Numbered from the stretch's first letter, positions 1-6,903 are shown. The stretch: DNA of 8,250 nt from an uncultured Pirellulaceae bacterium (GCA_947259675.1 CAMYNE010000062.1:1-8250); one strand, 5' to 3'. Notes: a model not told the origin generated them from the letters alone. Made by a program: numbers and translations.

Positions 1-69
1 GGATGCGAAACGGTCATATTGAACAAAACGATCGCTGCGTCGTGGATCAAACTTCATCCGCACGACTAA
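1..69 (+). CDS. Possible C-terminal tail of an upstream gene (5' truncated)
   Basis: The first reading frame of the window is open from base 1 and ends in tandem stops TAATAA (67-72), 27 bases before the ATG of the lipoprotein gene. The 22 visible residues end ...WIKLHPHD. Tandem stops and close spacing would fit an upstream member of the same operon. The stretch is too short to identify. Another frame is also open here, from ATG at 3 to TAG at 84-86, so the choice of frame is an inference. It rests on the higher G/C in third codon positions and the double stop. Confidence 0.35.
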   Translation, partial: GCETVILNKTIAASWIKLHPHD

Positions 70-96
70 TAATGCTCAACGGATAGGACACGAACG

Positions 97-768
97 ATGG
101 CCTTACAATCTAATACCCGTAAAACTTCAATTACGCGGGTCGTTTGCATTTGCGGATTGGCGGTTGCCGTCGTGGGCCTTGGCGGGTGTATCGGTGCTTT
201 GGCCGAGATTTTGTATGTCATCAAAGGCCACAAAATTCCTGCGGCCTACAGCGGGCTGGAAGATAAACGAGTTGCTGTTGTCTGCGTTTCGGATGCGTCT
301 GCGTACGGCCCCGATACGCTAACGTACACGGTGAGCAAGGTGATCGGCATGAAGCTGGCTCAATCGGTCAAAAAGATTCGAGTGGTTCCCGCTCACGAAA
401 TTGAGAATTGGGTTGACACAAACGGCTGGGATGAAACGGATTTTGTTGCACTCGGCAAAGGCGTGAATGCAGAAGTCGTTTTGGCGGTTGAAATCTCTTC
501 TTACTCGATTCATGAAGGCGCGACGATATTCAAGGGACGCGCTGACGTCACGGCAACCGTTTTCGATGTAACCAATGGTGGGCAAGTTGCCTTCGTGCAC
601 GGGCCCAAACATTTTACGTTTCCTGAAAACGGCCGTCCGGCAATTCAAACGACCGATCGCCAATTCGAAGCGATCTATCTGGCGAAGTTGACAGAACACA
701 TTACGCGCCAGTTCTATGATCACGACATGGAGCTTACCGTTGCCGAAGATGCTTCATTGTTGTATTAG
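97..768 (+). CDS. Lipoprotein with TolB-N/CsgG-like fold (planctomycete type)
   Basis: A 223-residue exported lipoprotein. The N-terminus has basic residues (R8, K9, R14), a hydrophobic core at about 15-29 and the lipobox L28-G29-G30-C31, so signal peptidase II cleavage before C31 is expected. Residue +2 is Ile, not Asp. The mature part starts with a linker, then 'LEDKRVAVVCVSD' at about 54-66, a helix with 'KVIGMKLAQSV', 'IRVVPAHEIENW' at 94-105, 'ALGKGVNAEVVLAVEI' at 118-133 and a strand 'RADVTATVFDV'. This strand-helix order, with 'old/new protein name' style strands, resembles the TolB N-terminal/CsgG/GNA1162-like lipoproteins that bind in the envelope; the match is from memory of the fold, not from an alignment. 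The start is supported by AGGA at 85-88, 8 bases upstream. It may be cotranscribed with the tail at 1-69. The molecular function is unknown, and a structural lipoprotein is the safest reading. Confidence 0.85.
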   Translation: MALQSNTRKTSITRVVCICGLAVAVVGLGGCIGALAEILYVIKGHKIPAAYSGLEDKRVAVVCVSDASAYGPDTLTYTVSKVIGMKLAQSVKKIRVVPAHEIENWVDTNGWDETDFVALGKGVNAEVVLAVEISSYSIHEGATIFKGRADVTATVFDVTNGGQVAFVHGPKHFTFPENGRPAIQTTDRQFEAIYLAKLTEHITRQFYDHDMELTVAEDASLLY

Positions 769-958
769 AGCGCGTTTGGTTTAAGTTTGGCGTCTTTTCG
801 TCGGTTTCGCCCAGCGATCAGAGCGCCACGACCGCAATACGTCCGTGCGACACGCACTAGAATGCAGCAGGATTCGTGAGAATTCAGCGTCCAAGGCTCC
901 GCCAGCAACGCCTCGGTAAACAAGCATCAGCTCAAAAAAGTCGCCTGATTCGGTTGGA

Positions 959-2983
959 TCACAGCTTTGGCGGTGCCCGACGCGGTTTTGGCATGGCGTT
1001 TTGTCGCGGCTGCGGAACTCTGCGCGGCCTGGCGTTATTGTTGTTGTTATTATTGTTTCTGGCTACCTGGCGTGGCGGAGCCGTGTACGTCTCTTTCCAT
1101 TTCCAGCCAATTGGAGTAGCCAACTCACGAGTCGCGAGCATTGCCCAAGGCGTATCCGGATGTGAGGTCACGACCCGGTTCAAAAGAAACTTTGCTTTTT
1201 CCGCCATTTTGGCTTGCTGACTGCCGGTTTCAATATTGTCGGCCGGCCGCAATCTCCAGGTGTTGTTTTGTGGAGTGTCTTTGTCAGGAGGCGGCGAGAA
1301 CTTGAGTTTCGTTTTCGCCATCGCCAACATCTGGTTATAAGACGACGCTCGAACCTTGGCCGCCAGGGTTCTTCCCAAAGCCAGATCGTATCCAGCTTGC
1401 CAGCGTAACGAATCTTCGAGTTCCCGGTCTTTTTCACCTTCTTTTAGAATTGCGTGTAAACGATCGAGTTCCGGTTCAACGCGAGCCGCGGCTTGTTGGG
1501 CTACGCTAACCGTGCGAACGAATTGAGCTTCATTCAGTTTCGGGAATACGAGATTGGGTGGCTGGAGCACGCCCGTATTCGTAAACATTGCCGCTTTCAC
1601 AAGTGCAGCCCGGGCCTTGTTTTTTTCCAGTCGCTGCAGGTACGTCGCCTGCGAAACGTAATCTGGTTTGTAAGCCCGCATGACTTTGGGATCAAAAAAG
1701 TATCGCAAATAGGCCGAGTAGTTCGACGTCTCCCACATCGCCACGGCTTTGTTGGTGCGCCGGTTGGGATGAACCGCAAAATAGATGCCCCCGGTTTCAT
1801 AGCAAAGTCGCGTAAGATTGAACGGACCAAACCCAGAATCGATCATGTCGAGATCATTGAAGGTCCCCGAAAAATCCAATCGAATGCGCTCGGGCGCAAG
1901 TGTTTCGGGGCCTTGTGAAACGCTTGCCATTTGCGGGGATTGATCGTAGTTCGGATCCGGGTCGACCCATTTGACCATTGTTTCTTTGCGTCCAAACGGT
2001 GCTGGCACGCCAATGACGAAAACGGGTGTTTCATATTTGTTACATGTTGCTACGCATTCATCGACTTGTGCGGCATCGTCACCTGCCTCATCCGAAACGA
2101 TGATGATCATTACATTCCGACGGCGGTCTCCGGTTTTGGGGTCTCGTCGATGAAAGTGTTTGTATTTTTCAGCGACTTGGGTGACGGAAGAAAAAACGTT
2201 TTCTTCGCCGCTGCGATCAAGCTGGACGTTGGCGACCGCTTTCTTGATCTTTTCAAGGTCATCCGTAGGCTCTTCGAGCATCGTGTGAAGAAACTGTCCA
2301 AAACCGACGATTTGTGTGAGCAAAGGCTTGTCACGGTGTTTTGCAAATGCTTTATTCCCGGCTGTTTGCAGGATTCCCAGCTCTTCGTAAACCTTGTCAA
2401 ATCGGGCGGCGATTTGGTCTCGCTGTTTGATTAGGCTGGCCGATTCATCAAACATCCACACCACAAGCGTTTTGCGCTCATCCAGCGAAAGCACGATTTC
2501 TTTGGAAATGCGATCAACTGCGCCAGCAGCACCGGTAACCGAATGGCCGACCGAACCTTTGACGGAAAGGGTCGACATGTTTTCGGAGCTGGCTTCGATG
2601 AAGTCGTTGTCAGTAAGAAATTCGCCGACGTCGTCCGTCGCCATATCGATTTCAACGGCGTCTTCGTTGATGATGTCGACTTCGGGAGCTTCGGTCGCTG
2701 CGACTTCAAGTCCATTTTGGCTGTCGGCCCCGATTTCCGCCTGAATCTCTTCATCAAACTCGAATTCCGTCGGCAGCTCGGTAATCTCGACCGCCTGAGT
2801 GGTGTCCAACACCAACTCGACTTCCTTTGCCTTGGGATTTGGAATGATGAGTCTTGCCAGCAACAGCAGCAGAATTAGATGAAAACAAAAACTGGCAACC
2901 CAAAAAGGTATTTCTCCGTCAAATGGAGTATCCACGCGGCCAGTTTTGATCTGCCACCGTCGTCGCAAATTCTGAATAAACAA
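959..2983 (-). CDS. Membrane-anchored von Willebrand factor A domain protein
   Basis: A 674-residue protein. A short basic N-terminus precedes one membrane segment at about 26-47. An acidic, low-complexity stretch (about 52-135) leads to the VWA domain at about 170-405. The metal-site (MIDAS) motif DxSxS is intact (D179, S181, S183 in 'FDESAS'), and D298 in 'IIIVSDEAGDD' could be the later MIDAS aspartate. 'VFVIGVPAPFG' and 'LCYETGGIYFAV' are typical closing strands and helices of such domains. A helical region (about 440-560) follows, then 'HPDTPWAMLATREL' and 'PIGWKWKE' at 608-631. The latter pattern I associate with large planctomycete VWA proteins. The tail is eight asparagines followed by a Pro/Arg-rich basic end. 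The start is TTG, with GAGGA 7 bases upstream; the next in-frame ATG is codon 114, beyond the membrane anchor. VWA domains usually mediate metal-dependent protein binding, and a cell-surface or periplasmic adhesion or scaffold role is inferred. Confidence 0.87.
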   Translation of the reverse strand: MFIQNLRRRWQIKTGRVDTPFDGEIPFWVASFCFHLILLLLLARLIIPNPKAKEVELVLDTTQAVEITELPTEFEFDEEIQAEIGADSQNGLEVAATEAPEVDIINEDAVEIDMATDDVGEFLTDNDFIEASSENMSTLSVKGSVGHSVTGAAGAVDRISKEIVLSLDERKTLVVWMFDESASLIKQRDQIAARFDKVYEELGILQTAGNKAFAKHRDKPLLTQIVGFGQFLHTMLEEPTDDLEKIKKAVANVQLDRSGEENVFSSVTQVAEKYKHFHRRDPKTGDRRRNVMIIIVSDEAGDDAAQVDECVATCNKYETPVFVIGVPAPFGRKETMVKWVDPDPNYDQSPQMASVSQGPETLAPERIRLDFSGTFNDLDMIDSGFGPFNLTRLCYETGGIYFAVHPNRRTNKAVAMWETSNYSAYLRYFFDPKVMRAYKPDYVSQATYLQRLEKNKARAALVKAAMFTNTGVLQPPNLVFPKLNEAQFVRTVSVAQQAAARVEPELDRLHAILKEGEKDRELEDSLRWQAGYDLALGRTLAAKVRASSYNQMLAMAKTKLKFSPPPDKDTPQNNTWRLRPADNIETGSQQAKMAEKAKFLLNRVVTSHPDTPWAMLATRELATPIGWKWKETYTAPPRQVARNNNNNNNNARPRRVPQPRQNAMPKPRRAPPKL
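1034..1057 (-). repeat. Trinucleotide (AAY)8 tract encoding eight asparagines
   Basis: Eight consecutive AAC/AAT codons encode N643-N650 of the VWA protein, read on the - strand. It lies between 'RQVAR' and a Pro/Arg-rich tail. Because AAC and AAT are mixed, it is an imperfect microsatellite; length changes by slippage would stay in frame. Confidence 0.95.
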
Positions 2984-2990
2984 GCCTCGA

Positions 2991-2996
2991 TCCTCA
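2991..2996 (-). promoter_or_regulatory. Ribosome binding site that fixes the TTG start of the VWA gene
   Basis: On the - strand TGAGGA (2996 down to 2991) lies 7 bases before TTG (2983-2981). The frame is open upstream to a TAA at 3029-3031 with no ATG, GTG or other TTG, so this site decides the start. Confidence 0.7.
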
Positions 2997-3186
2997 AAAT
3001 CCGAACTGCGTTTGTAACAAATCGCCAGTTAATGCTATTGTCTGAAGAATCAAGTCACCGGACAACCCAAAACATTTGAAACCCTTGAAATTCGTTGTTT
3101 TGAACATGAAATCCGGCTAATTATTGATCCACAAGATAAAAAAAATTGGACAACAGCACGGTTCGCCGTTCGGTGAAAATGATTCG

Positions 3187-3215
3187 TTGACCCATTCTCG
3201 GGCTGACTCTAGGAT
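3187..3215 (+). promoter_or_regulatory. Candidate sigma70-type promoter of the hydrolase-like gene
   Basis: TTGACC at 3187-3192 (5 of 6 to TTGACA), a 17-base spacer, then TAGGAT at 3210-3215 (4 of 6 to TATAAT). Transcription would begin near 3222, giving a leader of about 80 bases before the ATG at 3302. A second TTGACT at 3262-3267 has no acceptable -10 at the right distance. Confidence 0.5.
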
Positions 3216-3226
3216 TAGTAAGAGTC
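3205..3226. promoter_or_regulatory. Inverted repeat overlapping the -10 box, possible operator
   Basis: GACTCT (3205-3210) and AGAGTC (3221-3226) are perfect inverted copies separated by 10 bases. They flank and overlap the proposed -10 box TAGGAT and the likely transcription start. That placement suits a repressor site, since most of it would not be transcribed. The arms are only 6 bases, so chance cannot be excluded. Confidence 0.35.
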
Positions 3227-3301
3227 GTAAACTTGAGTGACTGATTTAATAATTACGATTGTTGACTTCCGCTTCGTGTCAAAATCCCATGGATAGTCCA
3301 G

Positions 3302-4336
3302 ATGAATTCTAATTCTCCAAACCTGGCTTTTTCTCATCGTCACGGTGGAGCCTTGCTGGCCATCATGGCGGCCATGTTGATGTTACCCACAACGGTTTTT
3401 TCTCAAGCGGCCGTTATGGGTGCGCGAGAACAGCTGGCGACTAACGGGCGAACTTTCGTCAGGCACCTTCAAGACCGCAACGTCCAAAAACAGGATCAAG
3501 AAGAAATCGGTGAACCTGAGACCATCAGTCTAACCACCAAAGACGGCGTTGTTCTTCGATGCAAGTACTACCCCGGTGCAAAAAGCAAAACCACCGTTCC
3601 GATCATTTTGCTTCATGATTGGGAGGGAAATCGCACCCACATGGAAGCGTTGGCCGAGTATTTACACCAAAATCACAAACACGCAATCATCGTGCCCGAT
3701 CTTCGCGGACACGGAGAAAGCAAAACGGTGAACGGAGTTGATAAACCGCTTGATCTCAAACGGTTCAAAAAAGAAGAAATTATTTCGATGACGAATGACA
3801 TCGAACGGTGCAAAAAATACTTGATGGAGAAAAACAATCTGGGCGAGTTGAATATCGAAATGTTAACCGTACTTGCCGTTGGCAAAATGACCGTTCAAGC
3901 AGTTCAATGGAGCCTTAACGATTGGAGTTGGGAGCCAATTGGCGGTGTCAAACAGGGCAAGGATGTAAAAGCCGTGATGATGATTTCACCGGAACGGAAA
4001 CTTAAGAATCTAAGTATGATGCAGCATCTCAAGTCAAACCTGTTTACTGGCAAAGACACCAAGCCCATCGCGGTTTACGTCGCTTGGGCGGAAGATAACA
4101 AAACGGCTGCCCGGGAAGGTAATTCAATCGCGAAAGAAATTGAAAAAAGTCGTTCCAAGTTGGCGATCGGCCTGTATGAAGTGAGGAATCCTCCGTACCC
4201 CACGCCATTGAATGCAACGGGACTTATCGCTAACCCCGAACATCAACTTGTTTTCAAAGATGTCGCCGATTTTATAGATGCGACTCTTGTGGCCAACAAG
4301 GACGCAATGCCCTGGCAAAATCGCGCGAAGAAATAG
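3302..4336 (+). CDS. Exported alpha/beta-hydrolase-fold protein lacking the usual nucleophile
   Basis: A 344-residue protein. H12-R13-H14 precede a hydrophobic signal segment (about 16-34), with a plausible signal peptidase I site near V32-F33-S34 or S34-Q35-A36. The hydrolase fold begins near 72: 'TVPIILLHDWEGNR' (98-111) is the oxyanion strand-loop, with HD in place of the common HG; 'AIIVPDLRGHGES' (128-140) is the classic strand-loop of this superfamily. At the nucleophile elbow, where GxSxG is expected after a strand, the sequence reads G194-K195-M196-T197-V198, so both the serine and second glycine are absent. D265 and H314 ('NPEHQLV') sit roughly where the acid and histidine would be. 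It is therefore probably not a classical serine hydrolase; a binding or scaffold role is inferred. No clear Shine-Dalgarno precedes the ATG, and an ATG at 3289 is out of frame. It ends 64 bases from the convergent acyltransferase gene. Confidence 0.82.
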   Translation: MNSNSPNLAFSHRHGGALLAIMAAMLMLPTTVFSQAAVMGAREQLATNGRTFVRHLQDRNVQKQDQEEIGEPETISLTTKDGVVLRCKYYPGAKSKTTVPIILLHDWEGNRTHMEALAEYLHQNHKHAIIVPDLRGHGESKTVNGVDKPLDLKRFKKEEIISMTNDIERCKKYLMEKNNLGELNIEMLTVLAVGKMTVQAVQWSLNDWSWEPIGGVKQGKDVKAVMMISPERKLKNLSMMQHLKSNLFTGKDTKPIAVYVAWAEDNKTAAREGNSIAKEIEKSRSKLAIGLYEVRNPPYPTPLNATGLIANPEHQLVFKDVADFIDATLVANKDAMPWQNRAKK

Positions 4337-4400
4337 TCCTGACTGCAGATAACGCGGCAAACAGCATAGAAAAAAACCTTGGCCTCCCGACCGCTCAAAT

Positions 4401-5378
4401 TCAGGCAGCTGGTTTGATCGACGACTCTTTTTGTGGCTGAGTCTCTTTCTGTTTGGTCTTTTTCTTTCGTGGCTCGCTTTTCCACCGCCGGTGCAGCCAG
4501 AAATATTGATCGGGGTAACGTCGGACGATTCGTTCAAGCGCAGCGGTGTACCGTTGGGTGATGGCTCGGACCGCTCCTGGATCGTCCTCATAATCCTCGG
4601 GCATAATTTCGTCTTCCAAAAACATCAAGTGTTTGAGCGGGGCTCCGGTGCGCACGCAGCCAAGGACCATGATGGGAGCACTGTATTGCAGTGACAACAG
4701 CGCGATCGACTTGAACGTGGATGCGGGCCGACCGAAATAGTCTACAAACAGGCCCTTGGGACCGGCATCCTGATCAAAGACTGCACCCAAGTTTCCGCCG
4801 CGCATCATCGTTTTGGTGATTTCATCCACTGCCCCATCCTTGTCCACCATGGTCATCCCTGTCGACATGCGAAACTGGCGAACATGACGATCCAAATATG
4901 GGTTATCCAAAGCCCGACCGATGACTGTCGCGTTCACGCCCTCAGCTGCCATCCCGAAACTAACCACTTCCCAATTGCCGACGTGACCGGTCAAAAAGAT
5001 CGCGGGCCGCTCGGATCGAGTCCAGGCGATGGCCCGTTTGTGATCCTCAGGGTCTGCGTGACGGACATATTTGCCGACCGTCATCGGATTGAGTCTCCGC
5101 TCGAGAACAGCACTCTCAACCGAAACCGTAAACAGGTGACGAAATGAGGCTCGCACAAGTTTGTCAATTTCGACTTCCGAAAGCTCGGGAAAGGCTTGGC
5201 ATAGATTGTCGTGGGCCGCCAGCCGGTGACGTTTGTCAATCTGATAGCCAAGCCAGCCAGCGAATCGTGCCACCATTAACGTGCACGAGACCGGCATCGT
5301 CTGGATGACCCAGGTCAGGCAGCGAAAAAGCAGGTAGATTGCAAAGTCAAAAGATCTGGAGCGAGCTTTTTTGGCCAT
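4401..5378 (-). CDS. LpxL/HtrB-family lipid A acyltransferase
   Basis: A 325-residue inner-membrane-associated enzyme of the LpxL/LpxM (HtrB/MsbB) family, which transfers a fatty acyl chain from acyl-ACP onto a lipid A precursor on the cytoplasmic face. An N-terminal hydrophobic region at about 10-38 provides the membrane anchor. The catalytic HX4E motif is present as 'GHVGNWE' (H132, E137). Next come 'VIGRALDNPYLD' (152-163), 'FDQDAG' (201-206) before 'DYFGRPAST' (213-221), and the family's C-terminal signature 'YFWLHRRWK' (292-300). A Lys/Gln-rich tail of about 24 residues follows. The ATG at 5378 is chosen because GGAAGGGA (5393-5386) lies 7 bases upstream; an in-frame ATG at 5435 would add 19 unlikely residues and has no good ribosome site. 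The family assignment is strong; the acyl chain and its position cannot be read from the sequence. Confidence 0.9.
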   Translation of the reverse strand: MAKKARSRSFDFAIYLLFRCLTWVIQTMPVSCTLMVARFAGWLGYQIDKRHRLAAHDNLCQAFPELSEVEIDKLVRASFRHLFTVSVESAVLERRLNPMTVGKYVRHADPEDHKRAIAWTRSERPAIFLTGHVGNWEVVSFGMAAEGVNATVIGRALDNPYLDRHVRQFRMSTGMTMVDKDGAVDEITKTMMRGGNLGAVFDQDAGPKGLFVDYFGRPASTFKSIALLSLQYSAPIMVLGCVRTGAPLKHLMFLEDEIMPEDYEDDPGAVRAITQRYTAALERIVRRYPDQYFWLHRRWKSEPRKKKTKQKETQPQKESSIKPAA

Positions 5379-5863
5379 CGGTAAGTCCCTTCCATGAGCG
5401 CAGCCGTGGTGTCTTGTGTAGATGCAGCACGACATCTAAGTCAACTCAGCAATTATTCGACATCCGAGCCAAATCTGAAACACCAATTTTGCGCAACAAC
5501 TCCCGGCAAGGAGTCCTCAATGGTCGACATCGTGAGCGCCTACCTAAGACGTCGACGTTTCGGTTTGATGCGACGGCGTGAAGAAGTTGTCTCAAACCTT
5601 AGATACCACGCATGATGGCGAGCGATTGATAGCACGCCGTAACTTGCAGGAGCCCGTTTCAACTTGTTTTCACTTTTGGGCAACCTCGCTGAAGACAATC
5701 CGCTTTTGCGCGATTTTTCCGAAGTCCCATCCCTGCAAAACAACATCGAAAAGCTCATAGGTCGAAATGACAACGACCAGCAGCGCGCGGCGGAAAATTT
5801 CTGCCAGGGATTGGCCGGGTGTCGGATCCGGCGGATTCGGTTCTGAATTCGCTTTTCGAGTTG
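5379..5863. other. Long spacer between acyltransferase and LysM genes with possible small ORFs
   Basis: 485 bases with no confident gene. It holds a 31-codon + strand ORF with a strong ribosome site (5520-5615) and a 65-codon - strand open frame that may be a broken gene (5670-5867). A + strand frame in the same register (TTG at 5664 to TGA at 5844-5846) is also open. No T-run terminator hairpin was found for the LysM gene, so its transcript may read through this spacer into the acyltransferase gene. Confidence 0.5.
5520..5615 (+). CDS. Candidate 31-residue arginine-rich small protein
   Basis: ATG at 5520 is preceded by AAGGAG (5508-5513) with 6 bases between, about the best ribosome site in the window. 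The product begins MVDIVSAYLRRRRFG and ends EEVVSNLRYHA, with eight arginines in 31 residues. I recognise no family. It runs opposite to the flanking genes and no promoter is obvious. Arg-rich short frames also arise by chance, so this is a weak call. Confidence 0.25.
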   Translation: MVDIVSAYLRRRRFGLMRRREEVVSNLRYHA

Positions 5864-5871
5864 TTACTCAT
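5670..5871 (-). pseudogene. Possible small membrane-protein gene broken by a one-base shift
   Basis: ATG at 5871-5869 overlaps the stop of the LysM gene as ATGAGTAA, an arrangement typical of translational coupling. That frame starts MSNNSKSEFRTES and stops after 38 codons. The frame one base further on is open for 65 codons (5867 to TGA at 5672-5670) but has no usable start. It reads like a protein: a proline-rich part 'EPNPPDPTPGQS', then 'LAEIFRRALLVVVISTYELF' with a hydrophobic core, then 'DVVLQGWDFGKIAQKR'. Joining the two by one skipped base would give roughly 66-68 residues with one membrane segment. It could be a real indel, a sequencing error, a programmed shift, or chance. The family is not recognised. 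Confidence 0.3.
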
Positions 5872-6823
5872 AAAGAGGAATTCTCAACGTCTTTCCGACT
5901 GGCACTGTGGCAGGGTTCGGGAGGATGTCTTGGTTGGCCAGGTAGATGTCCAAGTAATAATCGGGCTTGCCATAGTACTTCTCCGATAACCGCTGCAGCG
6001 TCTCACCGGATTCAGTCACGTGGCGAACGAACTGATTGGTTTCCAAAGTAATTCTGTTCACCCGTTTTGATTTGAGACTTACCATTCCACTCTTCGCTTG
6101 GGGCGTCGAATCGGCCGGTACCCGTGGCTGAGCCCGCACGTCAGCAGTCGTCGGATCGACCGGGGGAATTCTGCGGGCAATCATTGGAGTTGTCGTTTCG
6201 CGCGTCGGCAAATCGCGAACACCAGCCTCGGCCAGAGCGATGGTTGACGGAATTGATGTGTCGATTGGCATGACAGGGCGCGGATTCACTTTTCCAAGAG
6301 AATTTGCGGCCCGAATCTCGGTTGATCGTGAAAACGGCTGAGACTGAGTTCTGCCCCCGACATCGTTTCCTGCAAGGCTCCTTTCATATTCCGATTCCAT
6401 GTGAGAAAAATCTGGTTCAACGTCGACCTTTTGAGTGACCGGTTTAGTGGGGGCTATTTCCAATGTACGAACCGGTTTTTGTTTCGTGGCAACCAAAGCA
6501 GGTTGTTGCGAAGCGGATTGATCGGTTGGCGGAATCGTCGTTTCAGTTGCGGCTTTGTCAGGCGTCTTACCACCAGAATCGAAAGCTGGGGAGGCGACAC
6601 GACGTTTGGCAACGGGCATGTCGATGAGTCCTCTGCTGTCGGAAGCCTGCTGACGGAGGTCTTCGATTTTTTCCGGGCGTTGCCACAACACTTCGGAGGA
6701 CGAGCCAGCTGACTGGTTATTCGCAACGACGGAATCGCTTTGGTGGTACCTAAGTTGACTGCCAATAATAAACGCTGCGCCAAGAATCAAGATTCCAATC
6801 GCGACTTGTGCAACTGAACTCAT
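5864..6823 (-). CDS. Membrane-anchored protein with C-terminal LysM domain
   Basis: A 319-residue protein. One membrane segment at about 4-23 ('VAQVAIGILILGAAFIIG') anchors it, with a long Thr/Pro/Ala-rich, probably disordered linker from about 30 to 260. A single LysM domain closes it (about 267-316): 'FVRHVTESGETLQRLSEKYYG' is the first helix region, then 'YLDIYLANQDIL' and 'VPVGKTLRIPLYE'. LysM modules bind N-acetylglucosamine-containing glycans such as peptidoglycan, so it likely spans from the inner membrane to the wall, as in other planctomycete single-LysM anchors. The ATG at 6823 is chosen because it places the membrane segment at the N-terminus and has GCGGGA 8 bases upstream; an in-frame TTG at 6937 would add 38 unconvincing residues. 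Its stop overlaps the ATG of the broken small frame downstream. No enzymatic domain is visible. Confidence 0.85.
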   Translation of the reverse strand: MSSVAQVAIGILILGAAFIIGSQLRYHQSDSVVANNQSAGSSSEVLWQRPEKIEDLRQQASDSRGLIDMPVAKRRVASPAFDSGGKTPDKAATETTIPPTDQSASQQPALVATKQKPVRTLEIAPTKPVTQKVDVEPDFSHMESEYERSLAGNDVGGRTQSQPFSRSTEIRAANSLGKVNPRPVMPIDTSIPSTIALAEAGVRDLPTRETTTPMIARRIPPVDPTTADVRAQPRVPADSTPQAKSGMVSLKSKRVNRITLETNQFVRHVTESGETLQRLSEKYYGKPDYYLDIYLANQDILPNPATVPVGKTLRIPLYE

Positions 6824-6886
6824 TTGAATTTTCCCGCCAGGATAAACGAATACGACTAAAATTCGCCGAAGGCATTCGCCCAGCGG

Positions 6887-6903
6887 CGTGTAATTATTAC
6901 ACG
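6887..6903. promoter_or_regulatory. Perfect 17-base palindrome upstream of the LysM gene, candidate operator
   Basis: CGTGTAATTATTACACG has 8-base arms around one central base and no mismatch. It lies 11 bases downstream (- strand) of TATAGT (6920-6915), a 5-of-6 match to a -10 box, so it would cover the start site and early leader. No good -35 sits at the right distance from TATAGT. Its size and symmetry suit a dimeric repressor. As RNA it could also form a short hairpin. It lies 63 bases before the LysM start. Confidence 0.45.

Larger units (their letters stand above)
2984..3301. other. Divergent intergenic region between VWA gene and hydrolase-like gene
   Basis: A 318-base AT-richer spacer separating the - strand VWA gene from the + strand hydrolase-like gene. 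It must hold promoters for both directions. The + side has a good candidate at 3187-3215. For the - side I see only a weak AATAAT box (3120-3125) with no properly spaced -35, so none is called. There is no credible coding frame. TTGAAA occurs twice close together at about 3076-3090, which I do not interpret. Confidence 0.7.

Noticed and set aside
845..857. A small hairpin GTGCG-ACA-CGCAC in the convergent gap 769-958
   Set aside because: It has only five pairs and no T-run on either side, so it is not a convincing terminator for either gene.
1493..2434. Long + strand frames opposite the VWA gene
   Set aside because: They are antisense to a gene with clear domain motifs and have no domain or ribosome support of their own.
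3262..3290. A second promoter, TTGACT with TCCCAT 17 bases on, close to the hydrolase start
   Set aside because: TCCCAT is a poor -10 box and transcription would begin at or inside the first codons.
5379..5435. An upstream ATG (5435) for the acyltransferase adding MSCCIYTRHHGCAHGRDLP
   Set aside because: The added residues are unlike an LpxL N-terminus and lack a good ribosome site, whereas ATG 5378 has GGAAGGGA 7 bases upstream.
5643..5846. A + strand frame starting at TTG 5664 with AGGAG at 5648-5652, reading LLGNLAEDNPLLRDF...
   Set aside because: It shares codon boundaries with the - strand frame at 5670-5867, so only one is likely coding. Its ribosome spacing is long (11 bases) and its start is TTG. 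The - strand frame has the coupling to the LysM stop and more G in first codon positions. It remains a possible alternative.
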